DNA of 45,072 nt from an uncultured Lachnospiraceae bacterium (GTDB lineage Bacteria > Bacillota > Clostridia > Lachnospirales > Lachnospiraceae): assembly GCA_905233905.1 (NCBI GenBank), contig CAJOFN010000005.1:1-45072 (forward strand). Direction: 5' to 3'. The notes beneath the pieces were generated by a model. That model searched no databases, had not been told where the DNA came from, and saw nothing but the letters and a program-made list of their open reading frames with translations. This document shows positions 1 to 11,374 of this stretch, in pieces (position 1 is the first letter of the stretch; each line of letters opens with the position of its first letter). A program made the translations under genes and the position numbers.

Positions 1-65
1 GTTTCCAAACGGATGATGATTTTTATTTAGCCTACGAATGTAGTGGGGTATGTGGAGAAATAAGC

Positions 66-401
66 ATGAATAGCGAATATAGGACAATTATTGACAGTTT
101 TACAACACAGGCAAATGATCTTTTGGGTGACCAGATGGTCAAGGTCATACTTTATGGTTCATATGCGCGTGGCGATTATGATGAGCATTCAGATATAGAT
201 ATGATGTTTTTGACATCGCTTTCGGAAGATGAAATTAGAAAAGAAAAGAATAAGCTGTATGATTTGGCATTTGAATACGAAATGGATTATGGTGTGGAGA
301 TCAGTGTGATTATAAAGAATATTGAAGATTTTCAATATTGGCTTGGAGCATTGCCTTTTTACGATAATATAAATAGAGAAGGGATAGTATTACATGGATG
401 A
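66..401 (+). CDS. MNT-type nucleotidyltransferase (antitoxin-like)
   Basis: A 111-residue minimal nucleotidyltransferase. The family signature GSYARG is at residues 31-36 and is followed by the metal-binding pair SDID (D43, D45). Proteins of this size (MntA/MNT type) usually sit just upstream of a HEPN partner; in characterised pairs the MNT protein transfers AMP to the HEPN toxin and silences it. Here the next gene starts inside this one (ATG at 394, overlap 8 bp) and is a broken HEPN gene, so this antitoxin appears orphaned. The start at 66 is supported by a GTGGAG element just upstream, although the frame is open to the left edge of the window and a longer protein cannot be fully excluded. 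Fold assignment is firm; present-day function is uncertain. Confidence 0.8.
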   Translation: MNSEYRTIIDSFTTQANDLLGDQMVKVILYGSYARGDYDEHSDIDMMFLTSLSEDEIRKEKNKLYDLAFEYEMDYGVEISVIIKNIEDFQYWLGALPFYDNINREGIVLHG

Positions 402-540
402 TAGGAGATTGGATTTAAGCAGATACCGTAGAGTGCAGGTGCAAAGTATTGTTTTGAGAAGAAGCTGTACAGAGATTCCTTAAACCGCTCTTATTATGCG
501 GCGTTTTATGCTGTAAAAGCGATATGAGTTTTGAAATATG
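394..540 (+). pseudogene. broken HEPN-domain toxin, N-terminal remnant
   Basis: The ATG at 394 overlaps the end of the MNT gene, the usual arrangement for MNT-HEPN pairs. The first frame reads MDDRRLDLSRY and then hits a stop at 481-483. A second frame continues as KKLYRDSLNRSYYAAFYAVKAI and stops at 525-527. The segment with R-S-Y-Y-A-A-F-Y-A is the typical N-terminal helix of small HEPN proteins, so a single-base indel near 430-440 explains the split. Nothing resembling the rest of a HEPN domain follows, so the gene is frameshifted and truncated to about 45 codons. The family call rests on this one motif and the position. Confidence 0.65.
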
Positions 541-641
541 CCAGGCTAAAAACTCCTGTGGCAAAACTGCCAATAAGATGCTATAATGGGTTTATATCAA
601 GAGGCGGTAGCGCTTATTGAAAACATAGGGAGGTGAGGCTT

Positions 642-953
642 TTGGCATTGGATACGCCAGAGAATATGACATTGGAAGATGCTTTGAAGCGGATAGACCA
701 GCTTGAAGCTGCGAACGCCGCTTTGAAAGGCGCGGGGAGGATCAACCGTGAGGTTAAGAATTCTATCATCAGGAAAGCTTGAGACGGATTCCAAGGGACG
801 GCGGGAATAAAATCAGCTATCGAGATGGGAAGGGCGGCAGGTCAGACAGATGATTTTATCAGGGATTATCTTATGAATAAGTTTGGAATAACATACGAAT
901 ACGCCCAGAACTGCCTTGATGCGGAATGGGAAGAGGATACCATCTTTGCATAA
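642..953 (+). pseudogene. unknown ORF interrupted by an in-frame TGA
   Basis: One frame is open from a TTG at 642, preceded by AGGTGAGG, to a TAA at 951-953 except for one TGA at 780-782. Upstream of the TGA it encodes a short amphipathic, coiled-coil-like stretch (DALKRIDQLEAANAAL); downstream it gives about 56 residues ending in an acidic tail. I recognise neither half. Continuity of the frame on both sides of the stop suggests a gene killed by a point mutation, in line with the broken HEPN gene just upstream, but it may also be chance. Selenocysteine is not supported: TGA is an ordinary stop elsewhere here and I saw no selenocysteine genes. Confidence 0.35.
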
Positions 954-1235
954 ATATCTGCATACAGAAAATTTAGATAATTCCAAAAGAGCAGGATATA
1001 TGGCCAAAGACCGCATTCCTGTTCTTTTCATATCCGGAAAGAAAATGTGATACAGAGGCAACGGGCGAGATGCTGGACAACTTCATTCAGACTTTACTGG
1101 GAATGGGGGACATTAGCCTGTGGCAAGCCTTGTGGAGAGCATGACAGTATGCGGTAAGGAGGATAACATTCTGTAAACTCACATTGAAAAGTTATGAAGT
1201 ATATAATGTTGCTTTTATACTTAAGGGGGTGTTTT
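954..1235. other. non-coding or decayed stretch before the FNT gene
   Basis: No intact gene is visible. Around 990-1050 a fragment reads like the strand-turn of an alpha/beta hydrolase (IPVLFISGKK), followed by a TGA; in another frame around 1050-1110 there is a possible continuation (ATGEMLDNF). This could be the relic of a small hydrolase, but the similarity is too short to call. The last 50 bases hold the leader of the downstream channel gene, with a TATAAT-like sequence near 1202 but no well-spaced -35 box. Confidence 0.35.
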
Positions 1236-1994
1236 ATGTTCAGTGAGGACTTTGAAACAGCGGCGAATACTGCGGTAGTAAAGCGTTCTTTTCTTAAGGA
1301 AAACCCGCTGGGGTATTTCCTGCTTTCTGTTTTAGCAGGCATGTATATCGGTTTTGGCGTGCTGTTGGCATTTACTATAGGTGGTCTGTTAGCCGGTGCT
1401 CCTGCGACTAAGCCTGTGATGGGAGCAAGCTTCGGTGTGGCATTGTCACTGGTGGTAATGGCAGGAGCGGAGCTTTTTACCGGTAATAATCTGGTCATGG
1501 CAGCAGGAGTGTTAAAAAAGAAAACGACCGTTAGAGATGCGGTATATCTTTGGATAATATGCTGGCTGGGAAACGTATGCGGAGGGGCGCTTTTGGCAGT
1601 GCTGTACCACTTGACGGAGCTGGGCAATGGGACTGTTGGAGAGTTTATGGCATTGGGAGCCTTTGCAAAAATGACAGCGTCACCCATGGCACTTATTTCG
1701 AGAGGGCTGCTTTGCAATATGCTTGTGTGTATTGCAGTGTGGTGCGGCTTTCGTTGTAAGACGGAAAGCGGCAAGCTTATCATGATATTCTGGTGCCTGC
1801 TTGCGTTTTTTACAACAGGTTTTGAACATAGTGTGGCGAATATGACTTTGCTCACCATATCACTTTTAGAGCCTGCCGGTCAGGCAGTAAGCATGGCAGG
1901 ATGGTTCTATAATCTGGGACTTGTAACATTTGGAAATATGCTTGGCGGAATTTTCTTTGTGGCAGTTCCTTATTACCTGGCCGCAAAGCGTTAG
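1236..1994 (+). CDS. formate/nitrite transporter (FNT) family channel
   Basis: A 252-residue polytopic membrane protein of the FNT family (FocA/NirC type), which form pentameric channels for small monovalent anions such as formate, nitrite or hydrosulfide. Family marks seen: GAELFTGNN after the second membrane segment, the central-histidine motif FEHSVANM about residue 195, the NMLVCIAVW segment, and six or so hydrophobic helices. The start at 1236 is chosen because AAGGGGG lies 7 bases upstream; an in-frame ATG at 1194 has no such site. Substrate cannot be decided from sequence. No formate, nitrite or sulfite metabolic genes are adjacent. The lipoprotein gene 20 bp downstream may be cotranscribed. 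Confidence 0.9.
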   Translation: MFSEDFETAANTAVVKRSFLKENPLGYFLLSVLAGMYIGFGVLLAFTIGGLLAGAPATKPVMGASFGVALSLVVMAGAELFTGNNLVMAAGVLKKKTTVRDAVYLWIICWLGNVCGGALLAVLYHLTELGNGTVGEFMALGAFAKMTASPMALISRGLLCNMLVCIAVWCGFRCKTESGKLIMIFWCLLAFFTTGFEHSVANMTLLTISLLEPAGQAVSMAGWFYNLGLVTFGNMLGGIFFVAVPYYLAAKR

Positions 1995-2014
1995 TTAAAG
2001 TATGAGGAGGTTGC

Positions 2015-2869
2015 ATGAGAAAAATATTATTGGCAGTATTTTGCTGCATATTGTTTGTTGTATTAAGTGCTTGTGGCAGCAAGACAGATGATCCGCTTAT
2101 ATCCTATTCATATCAGAAGCATCCCATTTCTATTAAGGATTATTCTAACGGAGATGAACTTATTACGGGTAATTATTTTTCTGTTACTTTAGACGAAGAA
2201 AGCGCAAAATCGTACCCAAAATTACAATCTGTCATAGACGGATTTAATTCCGGAGAGGAAAGCAGGCTAAAAGAAGAGATCAGAACACACTTAAATGATA
2301 TTATAGACATCCGAGAACAGGGCTTTGACGGTGAAGGTGAAGTCTATATGGATTATTATCCAAAAAGGGCTGACGGGGCTGCTTTTTCATCTGCCATTGT
2401 TGAATACAGCTTTTACGGCGGAGCCCATGGCATTACCCAGTATTATTCATACAACTACGATCCAAAAACAGGAGATAATATAGCATTGTCTGATGTTGTA
2501 AAGGATACCGATTCCTTGCCTGATATCATAGTTGATGAACTTGAAAAGCAAAATAATGATCTTTTGGAATTCTTCAAGGAGTCCCCGTCGGACAGGGATA
2601 ATCTCCTAAAGGACATACCGGGACGAATTATGAATAAGAGCCTTGTTTGGGCTCTCGATTATGAAGGAATATGGGTTTATTTTGAAGATTACGCAATGGG
2701 GGTCTATGCTGCTGGTTCGCAGGAGGTAAAGATAAGGTTTACTGATTATCCGGATCTTTTTACTGAGACTTACAACAACTATACAGACAAGGAGATACCG
2801 AAAGCAGACGAACAGGCCAAGCAAATCGAAGATGCCGGGATAACTGAGATTTCTTCGGATGCTATGTGA
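2015..2869 (+). CDS. lipoprotein with DUF3298/RsiV-like domain
   Basis: A 284-residue predicted lipoprotein. Residues 4-17 are hydrophobic and end in a lipobox LSAC with Cys20 as the lipidation site. The mature part looks like the DUF4163/DUF3298 (PdaC/RsiV-type) architecture: paired beta-rich segments, a GGAHG motif around residue 134 and, near the C-terminus, the F-x-x-YAxGxYAAG pattern typical of DUF3298. Relatives include the lysozyme-binding anti-sigma factor RsiV and peptidoglycan deacetylase modules, but there is no catalytic domain or adjacent sigma factor here, so the role is likely extracytoplasmic binding or sensing. AGGAGG lies directly upstream of the ATG. Domain call good, function unknown. 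Confidence 0.75.
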   Translation: MRKILLAVFCCILFVVLSACGSKTDDPLISYSYQKHPISIKDYSNGDELITGNYFSVTLDEESAKSYPKLQSVIDGFNSGEESRLKEEIRTHLNDIIDIREQGFDGEGEVYMDYYPKRADGAAFSSAIVEYSFYGGAHGITQYYSYNYDPKTGDNIALSDVVKDTDSLPDIIVDELEKQNNDLLEFFKESPSDRDNLLKDIPGRIMNKSLVWALDYEGIWVYFEDYAMGVYAAGSQEVKIRFTDYPDLFTETYNNYTDKEIPKADEQAKQIEDAGITEISSDAM

Positions 2870-2944
2870 TCGTGGAGGATATGCATATAAGAAGAATTTG
2901 ATAAACCGAAGAGCTTTATTAAGGTTAAAAGGAGTTTTAGGATT

Positions 2945-3625
2945 TTGAAGATGAACACAGAAAAATTCACAATAAAGAACAGAAGTGCAACACTTTATCA
3001 TGCGGAGGCAGCGGACAGGCCTTTAATTGTTCTGAATATTTATTCCGGTGACGGAAGCTCTGTAGTCGATGCCTTAAGAACGTTGGATTGCCCGGATTTT
3101 AACCTGCTTTGTATTGGAGATCTAAAGTGGGATCATGATATGTCACCGTGGTACTGCCCGCCGCTGGCGGAAAGTGAACCGCCATGTACCGGCGGCGCAG
3201 ACGAATATCTCAAGCTGCTTCTTTCTGAAATACTTCCAAAAACAAAGGATATGATTAACGGAGATCCATCCCTTATGGGTATAGCCGGGTACTCGCTTGC
3301 AGGGCTGTTCGCTCTGTATTCCTTGTATCAGTGTGATGCCTTTGAGCGCGTGGCAAGTATGTCGGGGTCGCTCTGGTTTCCAGATTTTAAGGAATATTGT
3401 CTTGAACATGAGATGAAACGAAGACCTGACAAAATCTATCTTTCCCTTGGAGACAGGGAGGCCAGGACAAGAAACAGACTTTTGAAGACTGTTCAGGATA
3501 ATACAGAAAGCATTGTGAAGCATTATAGAGAGCTTGGGCTGGATGTGACATGGGAATTGAATCCGGGAAACCATTTCAAAGACGCGGCACTTAGAAGCGC
3601 AAAGGGGATCGCGGCAATTCTTTAA
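2945..3625 (+). CDS. alpha/beta hydrolase, putative (siderophore-type) esterase
   Basis: About 226 residues of an alpha/beta-hydrolase of the IroE/Fes-like esterase type. The nucleophile elbow GYSLAG is near residue 118, followed by an ALYSLYQ helix and an SMSGSLWFPDF segment usual for this group; a late GDREARTRN stretch carries the acid, and GNHF supplies the catalytic histidine. No signal peptide, so cytoplasmic. Start is ambiguous: AAAAGGAG at 2927-2934 is 10 bases from a TTG at 2945 and 16 bases from the in-frame ATG at 2951; I give the TTG because of spacing. No siderophore transport genes are nearby, so the natural ester is unknown. Confidence 0.7.
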   Translation: MKMNTEKFTIKNRSATLYHAEAADRPLIVLNIYSGDGSSVVDALRTLDCPDFNLLCIGDLKWDHDMSPWYCPPLAESEPPCTGGADEYLKLLLSEILPKTKDMINGDPSLMGIAGYSLAGLFALYSLYQCDAFERVASMSGSLWFPDFKEYCLEHEMKRRPDKIYLSLGDREARTRNRLLKTVQDNTESIVKHYRELGLDVTWELNPGNHFKDAALRSAKGIAAIL

Positions 3626-3637
3626 AATACTGTTTGC

Positions 3638-3666
3638 TTGACAATATCCTGCAGTGTAGTTACAAT
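3638..3666 (+). promoter_or_regulatory. sigma-A promoter of the SIMPL gene
   Basis: TTGACA at 3638-3643, a 17-base spacer, and TACAAT at 3661-3666. This is a near-consensus vegetative promoter placed 41 bases before the coding start and 25 bases before the AAGGAGG, so the SIMPL gene has its own start of transcription. Confidence 0.8.
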
Positions 3667-3706
3667 TCGGATTATGGTCTTGCAGATTGTAAGGAGGATG
3701 AAGTTT

Positions 3707-4456
3707 ATGGAAGGCAAAAAAGCCGGTTGGATCAATACAGCCATTATCGGGGTAAGTATAGTTATCAGTTGTGTGGCTCTTGCGTTCGGTTTGTCCCATT
3801 TCAAGTCGGAAAGTACGCATGTTATATCAGCTACAGGCAGTGCAAGTGTGGATTTTGAGGCGGACATTATTATATGGAGAGGTTCTTTCTCAGCGGTAGC
3901 AGATACTTCAAAGGAAGCGTACAAAAAGATCAAGGAGGACGCAGACCGGGTACAAAAATACCTTACGCAAAATGGTATTTCAGATAAGGAGATCGTATTT
4001 AATTCTGTCGATATTGGCAGAACCTACAGGGATATCTACGACGCAAACGGGAATTTCGCAGGCTCAGAACCGGAAGATTATCAGTTGACACAGAGTATTA
4101 AGATTACATCATCAAATCTTGACGGTGTTGAGAAGATATCCAGAGATATTTCCACATTGCTGGATCAGGGTGTGGAGCTTACGTCTGATTCTCCGGAATA
4201 CTATTATTCTGATCTGGATGCGTTAAAGCTGGATCTGATCGACAAGGCTTCCCAGAATGCCAAAGAGAGGATTGACATCATTGTAAACAATACCGGGGCA
4301 GCTCTTGGCAAAATGAATAACTCAAGTCTTGGAGTGTTCCAGATTACGGCAAGAAATTCCGGGACAGACAGCTACTCTTATGACGGAGCATTTGATACAT
4401 CTTCAAGAGAAAAGACTGCAACCATTACGGTGCGACTTGAATATGATCTGAAATAG
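3707..4456 (+). CDS. SIMPL (DUF541) domain protein, membrane-anchored
   Basis: A 249-residue protein with one N-terminal hydrophobic helix (about residues 10-28) and an exported SIMPL/DUF541 domain. Seen: the opening SATGSASVDFEADIIIWRGSF strand pair, a KIKEDADRVQKYL helix followed by NGISDKEI, and a C-terminal TATITVRLEYDL strand. Such proteins form large oligomeric shells in some bacteria and are linked to envelope or oxidative stress; the biochemical role is not settled. Start at 3707 follows AAGGAGG (3691-3697) by 9 bases; an ATG at 3698 lies too close to that site. Confidence 0.8.
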   Translation: MEGKKAGWINTAIIGVSIVISCVALAFGLSHFKSESTHVISATGSASVDFEADIIIWRGSFSAVADTSKEAYKKIKEDADRVQKYLTQNGISDKEIVFNSVDIGRTYRDIYDANGNFAGSEPEDYQLTQSIKITSSNLDGVEKISRDISTLLDQGVELTSDSPEYYYSDLDALKLDLIDKASQNAKERIDIIVNNTGAALGKMNNSSLGVFQITARNSGTDSYSYDGAFDTSSREKTATITVRLEYDLK

Positions 4457-4495
4457 TACGTAAGTAAAATAATACAACATGTGGGAGGTTCAGGA

Positions 4496-7944
<3,449 letters not shown>

Positions 7945-7967
7945 ACAAGGAGTGCTAACCTTACGAT

Positions 7968-8228
7968 TCAGGCTTTAAGGAAGCCCAAAAGCCCTCTTTT
8001 TTCGTAAGGTTCGCTCTCAAGCGAGATAAAAGTATATCCCATATCCGCAATAGCATTTTTTATTTCCCATTCTGAAGGCTTTGTTTCACTCAAAAAAGTC
8101 GCCAGGCCTTTTGAATGAGAAGCGGATACTTTCTTTGCGTCCGTAACAGTCCTTCTGATCACATCGGATATGTGCGCTTCGCACATTCCACACATCATCC
8201 CGTCAATATTAACTGTTGTTTTGTACAT
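7968..8228 (-). CDS. HMA-domain metal chaperone (CopZ-like)
   Basis: 86 residues, essentially one heavy-metal-associated ferredoxin-like domain with the metal-binding motif GMMCGMCEAHI (Cys-x-x-Cys) near residue 13, followed by the usual beta-alpha-beta and a C-terminal extension. It overlaps the end of the P-type ATPase gene by 20 bp and is last in the unit, so it likely delivers soft metal ions to the pump, whose own N-terminal HMA-like domain lacks cysteines. Family certain, metal unknown. Confidence 0.85.
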   Translation of the reverse strand: MYKTTVNIDGMMCGMCEAHISDVIRRTVTDAKKVSASHSKGLATFLSETKPSEWEIKNAIADMGYTFISLESEPYEKRGLLGFLKA

Positions 8229-10332
8229 TTATCTCATCCCCGTTGTGCAGTTTATCCCCGTCGAGGTAATTTGTCATACTCTTAAGTCCGAGAACAACTG
8301 TTGAAGTATTGTGTAAAAGCGCAGATGCGGCAGGAGAAAGGATTCCCAACAGCCCTAAAATGATCAGCGAAGAATTAAAAGTGATGATGGTGCGATAGTT
8401 GAAGCGTATCCGCTTCATTAAGGCTTCACTTAAATGTCGCAGCCGGATGAGCTCAGACAATCCATCTGCGCCTATGGTGATGTCGGCAATCTGTCTGGCA
8501 ATAGCCGTACCGTCACTAATAGCAATCCCCACATCGGCTGCAGATAAAGCAGGAGAATCATTTATTCCATCTCCAACCATGATCACATGGCGTCCCTCAG
8601 ACTTTACACGCTCTACATATCCTGCCTTGTCCTCAGGTAAAACTTCCGAATAATACTCATCTATATTGATGCGCTGCGCAATAGATCTTGCGGCATTTTC
8701 ACTGTCCCCTGTCATCATCACAGTATGAACAAAGCCTATTTCCTTTAAATCCCTTATCACTGATTCAACATTCTCACGCAGGGGATCTTCGATAAGGATT
8801 ACCGCCGCAAGCTTTCCGTCTTTAGCATAATATAGACGGGAATACTCTTCAGGCAACGACTCATATTTATCCTGAGTTCCATCAGGAAGTGTTATGCTTT
8901 CGTCCTCAAACACAAAATGATAGCTTCCGATGATCGCGCTCTTTTCCCCGATCTTCGTGGAAATACCGTGCGCTACAATATATTCAACCTTTGAATGAAG
9001 CTCGTCATGCTTCAAGCCCTTTTCAAGCGCGGCGTTGACCACTGCATTTGCAATGGAATGAGGGAAATGTTCCTCAAGACATGCTGCTTCACGCAGCAGC
9101 TCATCCTCATCCTCTCCATTAAACGATACCACATCCACTACCTTGGGCTGAACCTTTGTAAGCGTTCCTGTCTTGTCAAGAACTATGGTATCCGCATCCG
9201 CTACCTCTTCCAGATAGCGTCCGCCCTTAACTGAAATATTATAGTGCGCTGCCTCTCTGATTGCCGACAATACAGATATAGGCATTGCAAGCTTTAATGC
9301 ACAGGAGTAATCCACCATCAGGACAGATACAGCCTTTGAAATATTTCCTGTCAGAAGATATGTAAGTACAGCCCCTCCCAATGTGTAGGGGACAAGTCTG
9401 TCTGCCAGATGCTCTGCTTTGCCTTCCAGTGAGGATTTTAGCTTTTCAGAGTCTTCGATCATCCGCACGATCTGGTCAAACCGTCCGGTTCCGCTGGTCT
9501 TTTTGACAAGAACCGTGATCTCTCCTTCTTCAACTATGGTTCCCGCAAAAACGCTTTTTCCTTCATCCTTTCTAACAGGAAGAGCTTCACCAGTCATGGC
9601 AGCCTGGTTGACCATAGCCTCTCCCCGGCATACTTCCCCGTCAAAGGGTATAAGATTACCCATCCGGACAACAACCTTATCGCCTTCTGCAACAGCTGAG
9701 GCATCCACCTGCACCTCTTCGTCATCCCTTTTAATCCAGACTGTGCTGATGTTTAGCGACATTCTCCTTGCCAGATCATCAACAGATTTCTTATGCGTCC
9801 ATTCTTCTATGGTGTCTCCTACATCTAAAAGGAACATCACAGAGGATGCGGTTGAATAATCTCCGGTAAGAATCGATGCAGCGATAGCTATTCCGTCCAA
9901 AAGAGGTACTTCTATCTTTCTGCGGCGAATTGTGTCTAACGCCCGTAGCAAAAACCTGGAAGACTTTAATATAGTCCATGCAACCCATACAGGCTCCGGA
10001 AGCAAAAGCCTTCTCCCGTAATTCATGACCACCTGGGAGATGAGCCTGTCATAATAAGCCGCTTCAGTTGAGCGGCTTGAATTCTCCAGATAAGACTGTG
10101 GAGCCTCTATTTCGTTAAGCTTTGTATTGCAAAGAATTGTAAGTATTTGATCCCGCTTGCCCTCAAACCTTATTACTGCATCCGCGGTTCTTTCATATAC
10201 TTTTACGGAAAGCACATTCGGCTGTTCCTGAAGATAATAAGCTAATGTGTCCGCCTGTGTAAAGCTCATGCGCCTCATGGAAAGATGAATGCGCAGCCTT
10301 CCCTTAAGCTCGTGCCTGATCGTAAATCTCAT
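8209..10332 (-). CDS. P1B-type heavy metal ATPase with atypical metal site
   Basis: 707-residue metal-exporting ATPase. N-terminus: an HMA-like fold beginning RFTIRHELKGRLRIHL that lacks the Cys pair. Then membrane helices, the actuator domain (TGEALP), the phosphorylation motif DKTGT with D386, the ATP-binding domain with a HP motif (EEHFPHSIA) and the hinge GDGINDSPAL. The key transmembrane motif reads SCALKL (Cys about 344) instead of the common CPC, CPH or SPC, so the transported ion cannot be inferred from standard P1B subclasses. It overlaps the DUF6110-like gene upstream by 4 bp and the CopZ-like gene downstream by 20 bp: a tightly coupled three-gene unit. Confidence 0.88.
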   Translation of the reverse strand: MRFTIRHELKGRLRIHLSMRRMSFTQADTLAYYLQEQPNVLSVKVYERTADAVIRFEGKRDQILTILCNTKLNEIEAPQSYLENSSRSTEAAYYDRLISQVVMNYGRRLLLPEPVWVAWTILKSSRFLLRALDTIRRRKIEVPLLDGIAIAASILTGDYSTASSVMFLLDVGDTIEEWTHKKSVDDLARRMSLNISTVWIKRDDEEVQVDASAVAEGDKVVVRMGNLIPFDGEVCRGEAMVNQAAMTGEALPVRKDEGKSVFAGTIVEEGEITVLVKKTSGTGRFDQIVRMIEDSEKLKSSLEGKAEHLADRLVPYTLGGAVLTYLLTGNISKAVSVLMVDYSCALKLAMPISVLSAIREAAHYNISVKGGRYLEEVADADTIVLDKTGTLTKVQPKVVDVVSFNGEDEDELLREAACLEEHFPHSIANAVVNAALEKGLKHDELHSKVEYIVAHGISTKIGEKSAIIGSYHFVFEDESITLPDGTQDKYESLPEEYSRLYYAKDGKLAAVILIEDPLRENVESVIRDLKEIGFVHTVMMTGDSENAARSIAQRINIDEYYSEVLPEDKAGYVERVKSEGRHVIMVGDGINDSPALSAADVGIAISDGTAIARQIADITIGADGLSELIRLRHLSEALMKRIRFNYRTIITFNSSLIILGLLGILSPAASALLHNTSTVVLGLKSMTNYLDGDKLHNGDEINVQNNS

Positions 10333-10592
10333 TCTGCTTCTACCTGTACGGCATCATCTATTTCAGCTTCTTCCTTGTAGCGTGCCTCGTTGATAGCCTT
10401 TGCTCCCTCGTAAATGTCTTCACAATTTTCCTGAAGTATCGTTGCCTGGTCTACTATTACATCCTTTGCGCGCAATGCAGCGGCAGTACATTTGGTATAT
10501 ACATTTTTAGCGTCCTTGCTGGATAATACACGGATTCCCGCAGAGCCAAACAGTGTCCCGCAAAGAAATAATCCCCATTTACAAAATTTCAT
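10329..10592 (-). CDS. small DUF6110-like protein of the metal ATPase operon
   Basis: 87 residues. An N-terminal hydrophobic, glycine-rich stretch (residues 5-22, with two Cys) may be a membrane anchor; the rest is helical and charged (SKDAKNVYTKCTAAALRAKD). The pattern matches small DUF6110-type proteins that I associate with metal P-type ATPase genes in clostridia; the exact DUF number is from memory. It is first in the operon and its stop overlaps the ATPase start. Function is unknown; assistance to the pump is inferred from position only. Confidence 0.65.
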   Translation of the reverse strand: MKFCKWGLFLCGTLFGSAGIRVLSSKDAKNVYTKCTAAALRAKDVIVDQATILQENCEDIYEGAKAINEARYKEEAEIDDAVQVEAE

Positions 10593-10611
10593 ACATATCC
10601 TCCTTACTACT

Positions 10612-10627
10612 GTTAGTCATTTCTAAC
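10612..10627. promoter_or_regulatory. candidate metalloregulator operator, inverted repeat
   Basis: GTTAG-N6-CTAAC, a perfect inverted repeat with 5-base arms, lies between the -10 box and the ribosome binding site of the metal ATPase operon (minus strand). The half-site resembles arms of DtxR/IdeR-type iron or manganese repressor operators, which are normally closer together. Position downstream of the transcription start suits a repressor. Which regulator binds is not visible here. Confidence 0.45.
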
Positions 10628-10634
10628 CTTATAA

Positions 10635-10664
10635 AGACTACCACAATTCTCATCTGCATGTCAA
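10635..10664 (-). promoter_or_regulatory. promoter of the metal ATPase operon
   Basis: On the minus strand TTGACA (10664-10659), an 18-base spacer, then TAGTCT (10640-10635). The -35 is perfect, the -10 is weak, as expected for a regulated promoter. AAGGAGG precedes the DUF6110-like start. Confidence 0.6.
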
Positions 10665-10681
10665 CAGTTCTTTGATGCTTT

Positions 10682-11374
10682 TTATATGTGTTCATTGGGA
10701 TCAAGACGGGATTGCACCACCATGAGAATACCCCTGCAAACGGTGATCGAGGCAATCGGTGCCGTCCATACGTTGCTGGCACCTATAGGAAAGGTATTAG
10801 TGAGCGTAGCGTCTTTTACTTCGTATTTTGTTCCGGTGATCGTGACTCCATCGGACCGGTCAGTCATGGAAAAGACCGAAAGGGAACAGTGTTCACGGGT
10901 GGGAAAGCTTTTTGTGACAGGCGCGCTGCCATCTGTCCCTCCGAAGATCACGATTTCTGTGCCTTCGCCAAGCAGGGTCGCGCAGCCTCCATGCCCGGCA
11001 ATATAGGTGCCGGTCTGGATGTTGGCATAAGCATGATCCACTCGCCCGCCTAAAGCGCACGCAATGGTAATATCCTTGTAACCGTTTTCCAATGTATAGC
11101 GCACGGCAAGCATTGTATCTGTATCGTCTTTACGGGTAGGATACTCTATGATCCTGGCCTCCGTACAGGCCGGGCGCGGAGCGGAATCAAAGTCTCCGAT
11201 GATAACTGCCGGTGTCAGCCCGAGACGGATCGCATTCTGATAGCCGCTGTCACAGGCAATGACAAGGGGAGCTGACGCCGCGTTGGAGAGATTGTTTTTG
11301 ATCATCTCCGGCAGCAGAGCATAGGGACCACCGGTGACGATAAGGCAGGGCAGTGGTGAGGTGGTAGACTTCAT
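10682..11374 (-). CDS. thiN: thiamine pyrophosphokinase
   Basis: 230 residues. Transfers pyrophosphate from ATP to thiamine, giving thiamine diphosphate. Diagnostic motifs in order: ACDSGY (about residue 39), GDFDS (about 60), KDDTDT (about 82) and ALGGRVDHAYAN (about 107), followed by the C-terminal thiamine-binding beta domain with the SVFS strand and the FPIGASN turn. It overlaps the end of thiT by the ATG/TAA junction (TAATG) and so is translated with it, under the same TPP riboswitch. This is a salvage arrangement: import, then activation. Confidence 0.93.
   Translation of the reverse strand: MKSTTSPLPCLIVTGGPYALLPEMIKNNLSNAASAPLVIACDSGYQNAIRLGLTPAVIIGDFDSAPRPACTEARIIEYPTRKDDTDTMLAVRYTLENGYKDITIACALGGRVDHAYANIQTGTYIAGHGGCATLLGEGTEIVIFGGTDGSAPVTKSFPTREHCSLSVFSMTDRSDGVTITGTKYEVKDATLTNTFPIGASNVWTAPIASITVCRGILMVVQSRLDPNEHI

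Noticed and set aside
642-953. In-frame TGA as a selenocysteine codon
   Set aside because: No selenoprotein family is recognised, no hairpin-supported context was evident, and neighbouring genes are also decayed, so a nonsense mutation is simpler.
990-1110. Remnant of an alpha/beta hydrolase
   Set aside because: Only about 10 residues look like the family, and the proposed continuation is in another frame; too weak to annotate.
1180-1210. Promoter for the FNT gene (TTGAAA and TATAAT)
   Set aside because: The spacing is only 12 bases, too short for a sigma-A promoter; no alternative -35 box was convincing.
1094-1858. 254-codon open frame on the minus strand
   Set aside because: It lies opposite the FNT channel gene, has no recognisable domain and its composition is that of a reverse-complement shadow.
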